From an uncultured Opitutaceae bacterium (lineage in GTDB: Bacteria; Verrucomicrobiota; Verrucomicrobiia; Opitutales; Opitutaceae): 64,000 bases of DNA. Position numbers and translations under genes: made by a program. The stretch is taken from assembly GCA_951813085.1 (NCBI GenBank), contig OX638348.1:1-64000 (forward strand), read 5' to 3'. Positions 1-9,298 of the stretch are shown here, in pieces (within the stretch, counting starts at the first letter, position 1; the number at the start of each line of letters is the position of its first letter). The notes under the pieces are model-generated. The model was not told where the DNA came from, did no database searches, and saw only the letters and a list, made by a program, of their open reading frames with translations.

Positions 1-1313
1 AATTGGATGTCGATAAGCTGAGGGGGATTTTCAAGGAGCGATTCGGCAGCAAGTCGGAGGACATACTCCGCAATGCGAATCTGGCGTTCGACGCGGGATA
101 CTCCTATCCGATCGACAATGTGCTCGATCGCTACTATGCGTTTATGACACCGGATGAGACCGGTGAGCCTCAGGTGACCATGGATGGGAACACAGCCATC
201 GTGCTGGGCCTATTGACCGGGGGCGTTCGCTTTGGCGCTGGCTATCCGATCACGCCTTGGTCGACGATCATGGAGATGCTTCGTTCTCAGCTTCCGAAGT
301 ACGGGGGAATATTCGTGCAGGCGGAGGATGAGCTGGCTGCAGTCTCAATGGCGGTTGGTTTTTCCTATGGAGGTCGCTTGGCGGTGACCGGAAGTTCAGG
401 CCCGGGTATTTCGTTGAAGCTCGAAGCTTTGGGATGGGCCTCGATGGCGGAGATTCCGCTCGTGGTTATCAATATTCAAAGAGGCGGCCCGAGTACGGGA
501 TTGCCGACCAATGTGGAGCAAAGCGACTTGCTTCAGGCAATTTACGGAAGCCATGGCGATTGCCCTCGTGTGGTGCTGGCGGCGCAGAACGTTGAAGACT
601 GCTTCTACACGGCCCTTGAAGCATGCCGCATCGCCCGTGAATACAGCGTGCCGGTCTTCGTCCTTTCGGACATGTCGATGGCGTCTCGCATTGAAGCCTT
701 CGATGAGCCTGAGTTGGACGAGCTCATCGTCGACCCGGTTCTGGACCAGGAAGATCGCCCTGAAGGATTCAAGCCGTATGATCTCAATCGCATCACGCGA
801 CACGCTCCCCCGGGGACATGGATAGAGGGCGGTAAATTTCCGCAAGTCACAGGACTTGAGCACGACGAGACAGGCCATCCTTCCGCCAATCCGGAAATGC
901 ATGTCAAGATGATGGCCAAGCGACGCGACAAGATAAAGGCCCTCGCCGATTCGCTGCCGCCATCCGAAATTTACGGTGATCAGGAAGGGTACATTCTCGT
1001 CGTGGGATGGGGAAGTACCTGGGGGCCGATTCGCGAGACGGTGTTGCGCGAACGCAGCGCCGGAAAGTCGATAGGCCATCTACAGATCCGCCACGTGAAT
1101 CCATTGCCCAATGATCTCGAGGAAATATTCAATCGCTATAAGCACATCGTGGTCGTGGAGATGAATGACGAAGGCCTCTACGGGTATGGTCAGCTGGCGA
1201 CCTTGCTTCGCGCGAAAACCTGCAATCCCGCCATCTCGAGCCTGGCGAAGACGGATGGACTCACCTTCAAGATTCGAGAAATCAAAAAGGGTATTCAAGA
1301 GCGCACCCAATAA
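1..1313 (+). CDS. korA: 2-oxoacid:ferredoxin oxidoreductase, alpha subunit (3' part)
   Basis: Alpha subunit of a 2-oxoacid (probably 2-oxoglutarate):ferredoxin oxidoreductase, which with the beta subunit converts a 2-oxoacid plus CoA to acyl-CoA, CO2 and reduced ferredoxin in the cytoplasm. The reading frame is open at the left edge, so the 5' part lies outside; in this family the gamma domain is often fused ahead of alpha, which would fit the missing piece. Visible are the pyrimidine-binding domain (GAGYPITPWSTIMEML, then QAEDELAA and the TGSSGPG loop) and the C-terminal transketolase-like domain (YILVVGWGSTWGPIRE). It ends in TAA, 54 bp before korB on the same strand, so the two form an operon. 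The substrate (2-oxoglutarate versus another oxoacid) is inferred from overall similarity and is not proven. Confidence 0.9.
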   Translation, partial: LDVDKLRGIFKERFGSKSEDILRNANLAFDAGYSYPIDNVLDRYYAFMTPDETGEPQVTMDGNTAIVLGLLTGGVRFGAGYPITPWSTIMEMLRSQLPKYGGIFVQAEDELAAVSMAVGFSYGGRLAVTGSSGPGISLKLEALGWASMAEIPLVVINIQRGGPSTGLPTNVEQSDLLQAIYGSHGDCPRVVLAAQNVEDCFYTALEACRIAREYSVPVFVLSDMSMASRIEAFDEPELDELIVDPVLDQEDRPEGFKPYDLNRITRHAPPGTWIEGGKFPQVTGLEHDETGHPSANPEMHVKMMAKRRDKIKALADSLPPSEIYGDQEGYILVVGWGSTWGPIRETVLRERSAGKSIGHLQIRHVNPLPNDLEEIFNRYKHIVVVEMNDEGLYGYGQLATLLRAKTCNPAISSLAKTDGLTFKIREIKKGIQERTQ

Positions 1314-1367
1314 TAGTTGCCGCCAACGCAGTTTCCGATACGTTAATTTACTGACATCACCCTACCA

Positions 1368-2267
1368 ATGAGCGCATCTCCAGCCCCACCGAAAGCAGAA
1401 CGCGGGACCATCACGAAAAAGGGCATCGCAGCCGACCATCCTACCTGGTGCCCCGGGTGCGGCGATTTCGCCGTTCTAGCCGCGTTTTTCAAGACGCTTG
1501 AAAAGCTGCAATTCCCACAGGAAAAGATCGTTACTTTGGCGGGAATTGGATGCTCATCGCGCTTTCCCTATTTCGTGAACACGCACGGAGGCCATTTCAT
1601 CCATGGACGGGCTTTGCCCTTCGCCACAGGAGTGAGCTTGGGCCGCGACGACTTGCACGTTTTCGTGTTCGGTGGCGATGGCGATGGATTTTCGATCGGG
1701 GGGAACCATCTCGATCATGCGGGCCGCAAGAATATCCGACTGACCTACGTGATCATGGACAATTTCGTCTATGGGCTCACCAAGAAGCAGACGTCTCCCA
1801 CCTCGCCTCAAGGCTTCCGATCCAAGACGGACCCTACCGGCGCTATCGACCGTCCCACCAATCCCATGCGCAAGCTGCTTTCGAGCGGAGCGACGTTTGT
1901 AGGGCGCACGCACGCGACGCAAATCAAGCACATGATGCAAATGTACGAGCGAGCCATCAATCACGACGGCTTCTCGGTAGTTGAGTGCCTGAGCGAGTGC
2001 GTGGAATTCTACAAAGGCGCTTTCGATGCGGGGATCCCGAGAAAGGGCGGCACGTTCGATATCATCGACGAGGAAGCGCACGATGTAACAGACATGTCTG
2101 CGGCCTTGGCCTTGGCAGAAGAGGAGTGGCCGGGAAAATTTGGCGTTTACTACCAAAATTCAGTGCCGACCAAGAACGAACTCGAGCAGAACATCATAGC
2201 GAAGGAGAAGTCAAAGGGCGCAAGCGATCTCGACATGATCAAAGCGACCTTCGCGGCGATGAAGTAG
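1368..2267 (+). CDS. korB: 2-oxoacid:ferredoxin oxidoreductase, beta subunit
   Basis: Thiamine-diphosphate-binding beta subunit partner of the upstream alpha subunit. The 299-aa length is normal for the family. The cluster-binding motif WCPGCGDF is near residue 28, GIGCSSR near 60, and the ThDP/Mg motif GGDGDGFSIGGNH near 104-116; TSPTSPQG matches the family substrate loop. The ATG start follows directly on the alpha gene with only a short spacer, and a strong hairpin terminator follows about 40 bp downstream, so korA-korB looks like the end of a transcription unit. This enzyme type reverses or replaces the NAD-linked 2-oxoglutarate dehydrogenase step and is common in Verrucomicrobiota. Identification is firm; substrate preference is inferred. 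Confidence 0.93.
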   Translation: MSASPAPPKAERGTITKKGIAADHPTWCPGCGDFAVLAAFFKTLEKLQFPQEKIVTLAGIGCSSRFPYFVNTHGGHFIHGRALPFATGVSLGRDDLHVFVFGGDGDGFSIGGNHLDHAGRKNIRLTYVIMDNFVYGLTKKQTSPTSPQGFRSKTDPTGAIDRPTNPMRKLLSSGATFVGRTHATQIKHMMQMYERAINHDGFSVVECLSECVEFYKGAFDAGIPRKGGTFDIIDEEAHDVTDMSAALALAEEEWPGKFGVYYQNSVPTKNELEQNIIAKEKSKGASDLDMIKATFAAMK

Positions 2268-2306
2268 TCGACAGGCGGCGAATTCCGCTTAGCGATTTTC
2301 AAGGAG

Positions 2307-2334
2307 AAAGCCCGGCGCAAGGTCCGGGCTTTCG
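2307..2334 (+). terminator. Rho-independent-type terminator after korB
   Basis: AAAGCCCGG at 2307-2315 pairs perfectly with CCGGGCTTT at 2324-2332 around an 8-nt loop. It lies 40 bp past the korB stop codon and before the convergent elbB gene. The T-tract is short (TTTC), so efficiency is uncertain. Confidence 0.75.
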
Positions 2335-2457
2335 TAGTTAACCAACCAACTAAGAGTTGAAAGTTGATGGAGGCTTGTAAGTAGGATGGAGCGTCTTTAG
2401 GATCCCTTGGGCGCTGTAGCTCTTGTAGAGGTTAATCGGTCGCGAAACGGAGGCTCT

Positions 2458-2477
2458 TTACACCCAATTTGGTGTAA
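2458..2477. promoter_or_regulatory. 20-bp palindrome, possible operator
   Basis: TTACACCCAATTTGGTGTAA is a perfect 7-bp inverted repeat around a 6-bp AT-rich centre in the 329-bp gap between korB and the convergent elbB. It has no T-tract, so it looks like a dimeric regulator site rather than a terminator. No gene starts directly next to it, so its target is unclear. The rest of the gap 2335-2596 shows nothing else I recognise. Confidence 0.35.
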
Positions 2478-2596
2478 TGTTGCTGACCCTAGAGTAATCT
2501 CCCTTCTCCTTTCTGAGCGCATTTACTCATCGGATACAAGTCCCTGCCAAAATGGAGGAATCTATCCCGGGTAGCAGAGTTGGGAAGCGTGAATTT

Positions 2597-3253
2597 CTAG
2601 GCCATCGCCAGCAAGGCGTCGACCATCTTGCTAAGGCCGGACTGGGCTTCGCTAATTCGCTGAGCCAGCATGTAGGCGGGAGTGGTGACGATCTTTCGTG
2701 CATCGTCCACCACGATTTCATCGACCGCGCAGTTAACATGCTCGCCGCCCCACTGGGTCAAGGCGCTGGCGGTGTCTTCGTCTGTGCCGATCGTGAACCT
2801 CAACCCTTCTGAGCCGAATACCTTCGCTGCCACAGCGGGCGCGATACAGGCAAAGGCGATCGGTTTTCCTAGCGCGTGAGCCTTCTTGAGAAAGGACTCT
2901 AATGTCGGATCGATTGCCAGCGAGTCCGCGTCGAAGGCGAAATTGCAGAGGTTTTTCGCAGCTCCGAATCCCCCCGGCAAGGCGATCGCATCGAAGTCGG
3001 CTGGATTGATATTGGCCAGGTCGGCGATTTCGCCTCGGGCGATGCGAGCGGACTCCTGTAGGACATTCCGCGTTTCGGACTCCACTTCGCTGCCGTCGAT
3101 ATGGTTGATCACGTGGGCTTGGCTGATGTTTGGGGCCGCGCACTGGTAGCTCGCGCCTGCTTTGTCGATCGCCAGCAAGGTCAGGACAGATTCGTGAATC
3201 TCAGCGCCATCGAAAACGCCGCAGCCAGATAGGATTACCGCCACTTTCTTCAT
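2597..3253 (-). CDS. elbB: ElbB-like glyoxalase (DJ-1/PfpI superfamily)
   Basis: A 218-aa cytoplasmic protein of the DJ-1/PfpI class I glutamine-amidotransferase-like fold, closest in layout to E. coli ElbB, which has glyoxalase activity and was linked to isoprenoid biosynthesis. Seen: N-terminal VAVILSGCGVFDGAEIHE, the LPGGFGAAKNLCNFAF segment, and the nucleophile-elbow region AFACIAPAVAAKVFG with the cysteine in place. The C-terminal region with TTPAYMLAQRISE is also family-typical. Length matches E. coli ElbB (217 aa). It stands alone between korAB and a divergent unknown gene. The start ATG at 3253 gives the canonical MKKVAVILSG N-terminus. No oddities in the frame. Confidence 0.9.
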   Translation of the reverse strand: MKKVAVILSGCGVFDGAEIHESVLTLLAIDKAGASYQCAAPNISQAHVINHIDGSEVESETRNVLQESARIARGEIADLANINPADFDAIALPGGFGAAKNLCNFAFDADSLAIDPTLESFLKKAHALGKPIAFACIAPAVAAKVFGSEGLRFTIGTDEDTASALTQWGGEHVNCAVDEIVVDDARKIVTTPAYMLAQRISEAQSGLSKMVDALLAMA

Positions 3254-3503
3254 GGCGCTAGTGATACAGCAAAGGAGTTGATCGAGTCAAACCGAGGATG
3301 TTTCTCGTTGAGCGAATGCGCGTCTCACCTTCAATTGCTTGAGTCAGGGGTGGCACGCGACGTCCCCTAAAACACGTACGAGTGTGAATGAAACGGGTTC
3401 GCGATTCCGTGTGCGAGTGGGATTGCTTGCCTCTTTCGCCGACGCTCCCCACTGTGGATCGTTGTGTCGGAACCGTTTCTCTAACGCGGCGGTTCTTGGA
3501 GAG

Positions 3504-4463
3504 ATGAAGGATTTGGATTGCAGACCCTATTTAGTCCGATCGGCCTTAGTTTTGGCCGCGGCCCTTCTATTGGGAGTATTCTTGGTCGCGGAGGATGAAG
3601 AAAGCGCTTTGTTGGAGACCTCTGTCAAGGAACTCGAGGCCGCTTTGGAGGCCGAATCGAAAGCGAGCCAACCCGAGAGGAGGGATCGAAGGAATCGAGG
3701 ACGTCGTGAACGCATTGACCCCGTAGATCTGACGCCAGAGCAACAATTGCAAATGTATATCCAGCAGGGCGATACGGATATTTTTATGAAAGGGGGGGTT
3801 GTGTATCGAAAATCCTGGGCATTCCGCACAGGGGTAACGCAATTGTATCCGCCCTTGTATGACGGATGGAAAAACGGAAAAGACGTCAAGGGATTGTACG
3901 AGGATTACGCCGACGAAGGTGAGCCGGGCTATACGCTTTCGAGTATCACGTACAACGATCGCTTCTATCAGCAAACGGGTGCCGAATTCGTGAATTTCTT
4001 CTCGCTCGTCTGGGTTCCGGAAGCGTACGCGTTCTCCGTATTCACCAATCGAAGCTTCGAGACGTTCAAGGACACGCTGCGCCAGCGAATCATCGATGCT
4101 CGCAAGCAGTATGCGGATCGAGATCGCTTCGAAACCTTCCAAGACTATATCGCCTTCAAGTTCGGCAGGGATGATGAGATGGAGAACTTCGTCGATCGTT
4201 ATTGGATCGAAGCGAATGAAGGGAGCGGGCACTTGACCTATTTCTATACGTCTGAGTTCAGCGGCATAAAGGGGAAGAAAAACGAGGCGTTCACGCGCCC
4301 GCTCATAGCGACCGCGACCTACATGATCGTCCGCAACAAGCTGCTGCGGATGGACGTGGTCAAGGAGTACGATGGTCAAGATGAGATTTCGATATTGCTC
4401 GAATTCACCGATAAGATCCGGAGGGACATGATCGCAGTGAACCTTCCGGGTGAATCGAAATAG
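3504..4463 (+). CDS. Exported or membrane-anchored unknown protein
   Basis: I do not recognise a family. Using the ATG at 3504 gives 319 aa beginning MKDLDCRPYLVRSALVLAAA, a short basic N-terminus followed by a hydrophobic stretch (about residues 11-27) that would be a signal peptide or anchor; the frame continues further upstream without a start that makes sense. A Glu/Arg-rich low-complexity region (residues 30-65) with RRDRRNRGRRER follows, then a mostly soluble domain rich in aromatic residues up to PGESK. The frame ends in TAG. The gene is divergent from elbB and followed by a 219-bp gap. A cell-envelope role is inference from the N-terminus only. Confidence 0.7.
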   Translation: MKDLDCRPYLVRSALVLAAALLLGVFLVAEDEESALLETSVKELEAALEAESKASQPERRDRRNRGRRERIDPVDLTPEQQLQMYIQQGDTDIFMKGGVVYRKSWAFRTGVTQLYPPLYDGWKNGKDVKGLYEDYADEGEPGYTLSSITYNDRFYQQTGAEFVNFFSLVWVPEAYAFSVFTNRSFETFKDTLRQRIIDARKQYADRDRFETFQDYIAFKFGRDDEMENFVDRYWIEANEGSGHLTYFYTSEFSGIKGKKNEAFTRPLIATATYMIVRNKLLRMDVVKEYDGQDEISILLEFTDKIRRDMIAVNLPGESK

Positions 4464-4682
4464 AGCGAACTTGGGGCGTCGCTGTCCCGACGCGTTCGAT
4501 TATGAAGAGCAACTCAGTTGCCTCGATTGCTTCTTTCGAACTCTGACGGCGGCAATACGTCGTATCGCTGTGTTTAAAAATTCTATTCGTCACAAGTCGC
4601 ATGCGTCGATCCTGCTGTGACGAACTGGGGAAGCTCTCTTAGGGATTGATTTTATTGGGTCGAGGAATTGGAGTGCGCGGAC

Positions 4683-4979
4683 ATGAGCCTCAACCGCTAC
4701 GAGCAGATGCTTTTCAACTACCTCGAAAGTCACAGCGAGGAGAAGCGGTATTGGGAGGCTCGGGTTCTCGAGATCGCGCGCCGCGATGGCCGCCGCGAAT
4801 CGCAGGTGCTCGATCTCAATCGCTCGCTCTGGGAATATTTCGAGGAGCGCTCCCGGTTCGAATCTCCGTTTCGCGAAATTATAATTCACGAAGGTGACCG
4901 GAAGATCAGCATGCTTAACCTATCCGAATATCTCCTCCGTATGTGGGCGCCCCCGCCGAAGAAACGGGTAAAGAGATAG
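4683..4979 (+). CDS. Conserved small protein of unknown function
   Basis: Encodes 98 aa from the ATG at 4683, chosen over the in-frame TTG at 4668 because GGAG lies 9 nt upstream of the ATG. The product is highly charged (many Arg, Glu and Lys), with no signal peptide or membrane segment, and ends in a basic tail PPPKKRVKR. Predicted mostly helical from composition. It is convergent with trhO, 11 bp apart. Nothing in the sequence points to a catalytic function. The basic C-terminus could contact nucleic acid, but that is only a guess. Confidence 0.6.
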   Translation: MSLNRYEQMLFNYLESHSEEKRYWEARVLEIARRDGRRESQVLDLNRSLWEYFEERSRFESPFREIIIHEGDRKISMLNLSEYLLRMWAPPPKKRVKR

Positions 4980-4990
4980 AGGACCAAAGA

Positions 4991-5980
4991 TTATAGGGTT
5001 TGGGATCCCTTGTTATTTCGCTTCTCCGCGAGCTTGGCGTCGCGCCAAGCAGCGCGTTCTGCTTCGGTCATGCCGATGTGCTTCCGATCGAGGGATTTGC
5101 TTATTTCGACCTGCTTCTGACGTTGCTCAGCACGTTCGCGTTGGGCGTCTGTTAGGCTATCGTAGCAGTGGGGGCAGCTGACCCCTTCTCTGTAGTGTTC
5201 AGAGCGTTTGTCCTCTTCGGTGATCGCGTGCCGACAGGCGTGGCACATGTCGTACTCGCCCGGCTCGAGCTGGTGATCCACAGTGACGCGGTTGTCGAAT
5301 ACGAAGCAATCGCCGTCCCAGAGGCTTTCGGAGGCGTCCACTTTTTCCAAGTAATTAAGAATGCCTCCATTTAGGTGATACACTTTCTTGAAGCCGTTCT
5401 TTAGCAGAAGAGACGTTGACTTCTCGCAACGGATGCCTCCTGTGCAGAACATGGCGATCGGTTGGTCCTTCTTGTCGGCAAGCTCCTTTTCTGCATACTC
5501 GGGAAATTCGCGAAAACTTTTTGTATTTGGATTTTGGGCGCCTTTGAACATGCCAATTTCCACTTCGTAGTCATTGCGCGTATCGATGAGCGTGACGTTC
5601 GGATCGGAAATCAGCTCGTTCCATTCCTCCGGCTCTACGTACTCGCCCACTTGATCGCTTGGGTTGATATCTGGGCGACCGAGGCGGACGATCTCCTTCT
5701 TAAGGCGCACCTTCATTCGATAGAACGGCAGCTCGCTGGCGCCGGAAAACTTTACTTGAAGCGGTCCTATGGCGGGATCGGTCTGGAGGTACTCGAGCAC
5801 GGCTTTGATGCCTTCACTTGTTCCAGCGATGGTAGAATTGATGCCCTCGTGAGCGAGCAGGATGGTTCCTTTGACGCCATTTTCTTCGCAGACTTCGAGC
5901 AGGGGCTGGCGTCGTTCCTCGAAATCGGGGAGCGAAACGAACTTGTAGAAAGCGACGATCGTATAGGCGTCTGAGCTCAT
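4991..5980 (-). CDS. trhO: tRNA uridine-34 5-hydroxylase TrhO (rhodanese family)
   Basis: 329-aa YceA/TrhO protein, which uses oxygen to make 5-hydroxyuridine at the wobble position of certain tRNAs. Seen: an N-terminal acylphosphatase-like domain (YTIVAFYKFVSLPDFEE at the start), then a rhodanese domain with the active-site loop MFCTGGIRCEKS, and a C-terminal Cys-rich zinc-binding-like segment (CHACRHAI ... CPHCY). The frame stays open upstream to 6181, but the ATG at 5980 begins right at the conserved N-terminus, so I use it. Length matches E. coli TrhO (350 aa). Divergent from yhbY across about 120 bp. Confidence 0.92.
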   Translation of the reverse strand: MSSDAYTIVAFYKFVSLPDFEERRQPLLEVCEENGVKGTILLAHEGINSTIAGTSEGIKAVLEYLQTDPAIGPLQVKFSGASELPFYRMKVRLKKEIVRLGRPDINPSDQVGEYVEPEEWNELISDPNVTLIDTRNDYEVEIGMFKGAQNPNTKSFREFPEYAEKELADKKDQPIAMFCTGGIRCEKSTSLLLKNGFKKVYHLNGGILNYLEKVDASESLWDGDCFVFDNRVTVDHQLEPGEYDMCHACRHAITEEDKRSEHYREGVSCPHCYDSLTDAQRERAEQRQKQVEISKSLDRKHIGMTEAERAAWRDAKLAEKRNNKGSQTL

Positions 5981-6102
5981 GAAATAGCAGGATCTCGAAA
6001 ATCCCAGATGGTCAATTCCCTTCAGAAGTAAATGAAAAAGGACCTTTGTTCCAGTGTGAACGCAGCTCAAGTAAGGATTGACCGAGAGCGGGCGATTGTT
6101 CA

Positions 6103-6396
6103 ATGAAGCCGACCATGACGACCCTCTCGAGCAAAGGGAAAGCGGCCCTGCGAAATGCGGCCCAACGACTGAAGCCGGCAATACACGTAGGCAAGAACGG
6201 CCTCACGCCTGCCTTGGTCGCCGAGCTGGAAAAGGCTCTCGCCGCCGAGCAGCTGGTCAAGGTGGCCTACAAGGCGACGCGTGACGAGATAGATGCCTTA
6301 GTTGCTGAGACGGAATCGAAAGCGGCTGCGGAATGCGTGGGAGGCGTGGGGAAGCGGCGGTCGTTCTACAAGCCGGCTGCTGCGCCGGACGCTTAA
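6103..6396 (+). CDS. yhbY: YhbY-family RNA-binding protein
   Basis: 97-aa protein made of a single CRM (chloroplast RNA splicing and ribosome maturation) domain: LSSKGKAALRNAAQRLKP, the GxxG-type loop HVGKNGLT, and the conserved LVKVAYKA strand. E. coli YhbY associates with the pre-50S ribosomal particle, so a role in large-subunit maturation is the expected one. ATG at 6103 is used; an ATG at 6115 (MTTLSSKGK) is an equally possible start. Its stop codon overlaps the stop of the convergent phosphatase gene by 4 bp. Confidence 0.85.
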   Translation: MKPTMTTLSSKGKAALRNAAQRLKPAIHVGKNGLTPALVAELEKALAAEQLVKVAYKATRDEIDALVAETESKAAAECVGGVGKRRSFYKPAAAPDA

Positions 6397-8102
6397 AGCA
6401 CTTCGAGAGCCATCAGAGTCTTGTCGTCCTGGGACGCGCCGCCTTGCGAAAACGCGGCGACCACGGAAAGAGCGTTGTCTGGGACGGCCTCGATGCCTTC
6501 CTGCCAGATTTCGGGCAGGCGTTTTGAAAAGCCGTCGATCCCAAGCATTTCGCCCGATTGGTTCTCTGATTCGTAGATGCCGTCGGTGATAAAGAGGACT
6601 CGGTCCCCTGATGCGAGCTTGATGAGGCTCTCTTCGTAGATGTCGTCGGGATCGATCCCAAGTGGAATGCCTTCGGCGAAGATCTCTTCCGCCTCGCGTT
6701 CTCCATTTTTAGTGTAGAAAGCGGGGCAGTGGCCTGCGCTGGCGAGCTTCAAGCGGAGCGTCTCGTAGTCGAAGTAGGCCGCCTGGGCGGTAATGAACAT
6801 ATTCAGGTGGCCCAGTTCTGCATGGGTCTGCTTGTTTATTTGCGATAGCAGCCAGCCTGGTGTTTCAGCGAGATTGAGCCGCGAGCGAATGGCGGTCCGG
6901 AAAATCGTCGCCAGCAGGGCGGCGGGTACACCCTTGCCCATAACGTCCGCGATGATAAGCAGGATCCCATGGCCCTTGATTTCGATGGCATCGATATAGT
7001 CGCCCCCGACCGCTTGAGCGGTCACGCATTTGCCTGTGATATGGCAGTGGGTGTTGCTAGGAAACGTCGAAGGCAAGAGCGAGCGCTGAATCTCAGATGC
7101 GATTTTGAGTTGAGTACGCGAGCGCTCATTCTCTTTCTTTTCGTCAATCGTCGATGCGTTGACGATAGATAGGGCAAGCATGCTCGAATATATTCGAACG
7201 ATTCGAGAGATGCTCGTTTCAAACTGACCAATATCTTCCTTGGGAAGCTGTATTGCGATTACACCTACGCAATCGTTGTGATAAGTGATCGGAGTCAGCA
7301 GCGCTCCGAGTGAATCGGAATAAAGAGGGTCATCCTTGTCGAGTTCCCCGCAGTCCGCGATAATACGTTCGCTTTGATCGCGAAATGACTGCACGATCAA
7401 AAGAGTCGAATTACACACCTCAGATAGAGAGGCACGGTCCAGATCGAGCGAATCGACAAGTCGTCCGTCCTGGTGGACCCAAACGCTGGCCTGTGTCAAT
7501 GTGAAGGCGGACTTGAGTCGTTTCAGGCTTTGCTCGATTGCTTGGGTCAGCGACGGCTCGCCGCTGAGGTCTTCAGCGAATCCGTGCAAGGTCGCTGTTT
7601 CGACGTAACTTTGATTGAGCTCGCCTGTGACGCTTTGGAGGGTTTCGAATACCTCTTCCAGTTTCTCAATAGCGTTCTGTGAAGACTGTATGAATTTTTC
7701 AACGACAAGCTTGTGACCGTAGTCAGTAGATTCGTGAGTAACCTTATCGAAGATCGAGTCGATCAAAAAGCAGCCGCGGCCTGACTCGTCGAGTAGATTT
7801 TCAGGAAGAGAAGCGTCCGAATCTACTTCTTGAAAAGACCCGGGATCTTCAATTTCTATTTTCAGGGATTCGTCATCCCAGCTCCAGGATACCTTGACGA
7901 TTTTATCTGGATCCTCGTGGCAACCGTGCTCGATCGCGTTGTTGAGTCCCTCGCAAAATCCGACTTCCAGCGTCTGCCAAAGCGTGGGGTCAATCAGGCG
8001 CGTCTCGCAGAATTCCTTCAATCGCTGCGCGACGATGGAGACGTTATCCAGGCTTCCGGGAACGTCGCAGTAGCAGATATTCCTATACTGCAGCTCAGCC
8101 AT
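6393..8102 (-). CDS. PP2C (SpoIIE/RsbU-type) phosphatase with anti-sigma-type ATPase and GAF domains
   Basis: 569-aa cytoplasmic partner-switching regulator. Residues 1-140 form an RsbW-like HATPase domain with the N-box EGLNNAIEHG and a glycine-rich lid (DESGRGCFLI). Residues about 160-320 look like a GAF sensor domain. Residues 330-569 are a PP2C-type phosphatase with VGGDYIDAI, IADVMGKGVPAALL and the late TDG metal ligand. Such proteins dephosphorylate a STAS antagonist; a STAS gene lies 2.7 kb away at 10761, an obvious candidate substrate. Kinase-like and phosphatase domains in one chain could let it act in both directions, but that is inference. The gene is 3 bp from the next gene on the same strand, so they are probably co-transcribed. 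Confidence 0.88.
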   Translation of the reverse strand: MAELQYRNICYCDVPGSLDNVSIVAQRLKEFCETRLIDPTLWQTLEVGFCEGLNNAIEHGCHEDPDKIVKVSWSWDDESLKIEIEDPGSFQEVDSDASLPENLLDESGRGCFLIDSIFDKVTHESTDYGHKLVVEKFIQSSQNAIEKLEEVFETLQSVTGELNQSYVETATLHGFAEDLSGEPSLTQAIEQSLKRLKSAFTLTQASVWVHQDGRLVDSLDLDRASLSEVCNSTLLIVQSFRDQSERIIADCGELDKDDPLYSDSLGALLTPITYHNDCVGVIAIQLPKEDIGQFETSISRIVRIYSSMLALSIVNASTIDEKKENERSRTQLKIASEIQRSLLPSTFPSNTHCHITGKCVTAQAVGGDYIDAIEIKGHGILLIIADVMGKGVPAALLATIFRTAIRSRLNLAETPGWLLSQINKQTHAELGHLNMFITAQAAYFDYETLRLKLASAGHCPAFYTKNGEREAEEIFAEGIPLGIDPDDIYEESLIKLASGDRVLFITDGIYESENQSGEMLGIDGFSKRLPEIWQEGIEAVPDNALSVVAAFSQGGASQDDKTLMALEVL

Positions 8103-8105
8103 TGG

Positions 8106-9284
8106 CTATGCGGACCGTTTGAAGGCTAGCTTCCAGAAATTGGCTCGAATCAGGCGAATGATGTTCTTGTCCGCCTCAAACGCCTGGTAGGATGCGTGTA
8201 CCCATTCGTTGGGATCGTTGGCGCTGTGGCAATCGTGCAAATCTGCAAGCGACAGAAAGCCAGGATCGGCTTCTCTGAGCCGCTGCTCAAGTTCCTGATC
8301 CTCTTCGATGCTCCATTCCAATGGGCGGGGAAGAATGCCAATAAGACGCATTCTTCCTTTGATCACCTCTTTGAGCCAATGCCATCGGCGCGTAAGCAAG
8401 CAACCCTTCTCGCCCGTTTTGAGGGACAGCTCGCCACCCTTGCCATCGTGGGCTTCGACTGTAGTCCAATCCATGCGAGATAAGGCAACGATCAGGGCAG
8501 CGAGAGCGAAAAGAATCATGGCTATAAGGCGTTCGCTGAGAGAAGTGCGGCGAATCCGCTTTCCCAAGTCGCTTAGAATGAAGGCGTCAGAAATATTGAC
8601 CCGCGACCCGCGCTTGGCGTCTATAAGCAATCCGCCATCGACGGCGACACGGTCTAGCGAGGTATTGCGCCCGACCATGGTTCCCGGCAGGACGATCGAA
8701 TCTCGAACACTCGCGTTGTCGTCGATTATGGTATTCTCGGCGATACAGGCATTTGGTCCGATTACCGCATTCGCTCCGATATCGCACCTACCCTGTATCC
8801 AATAGGGAGGGACAAGGCGAGCGCGAGGATTGATGCGTGTACTTGGACCGATCCAGCCACCGGAGCAGCGTTGCGACTCGATACGCAAGTCATAGTCGTC
8901 GATATTTTCGAGCCACTGCGCGTTGAGATTTAGCCAATGGCGATGCAAATCGGCTGCGTTCTCAAGCGATGACTCGATTCGATTGGAACGCGGAAGTCCG
9001 ACGATTGGAATCGCGTCTTCGGGCGCTTTCTCACCTGCGGCGATTGGGATTACGGATACATTGCGTGACCAGTAGGCTCCGCCGTTCAAGTAGTCCCGAA
9101 CCTCCTAGGGTCGATCAGATACGTAAACTTCGATATCGGTGATCGATTCGACCACTGCCCGATCCATCCAGTAGGCGATGAAAGGCTGGTTGCCTATGGG
9201 CCAAAGGCAAAAAGGAAATGGATTTTGCCAAAGCTGATCGATTTCACCCCAATCGGGGACAAGGAGTTTCCACTTCTGCTTTAT
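8106..9284 (-). pseudogene. Left-handed beta-helix sugar-phosphate nucleotidylyltransferase-like protein, interrupted
   Basis: About 392 codons with one in-frame TAG at 9105-9107. The reading frame is otherwise continuous: the 5' part ([20 protein letters not shown] ... AYWMD) looks like the head of a sugar-nucleotide synthase, and after the TAG come hexapeptide repeats (IGANAVIGPNACIAENTIID) and two hydrophobic residues stretches near VIALSRMDW. The expected start codon position reads ATA (9284-9282), so the start may be lost as well. It follows the sugar transferase by 15 bp and precedes the PP2C gene by 3 bp, so it belongs to a surface-polysaccharide operon. If the downstream TTG at 9089 is used, a shorter beta-helix protein could still be made. 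Read-through of TAG or sequence error are the alternatives to true decay. Confidence 0.6.
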
Positions 9285-9298
9285 GGGAATAAAAAATT

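Noticed and set aside
3567..4379. 270-codon minus-strand frame
   Set aside because: Fully antisense to the exported unknown gene at 3504-4463, which has a signal peptide; no start site or motif.
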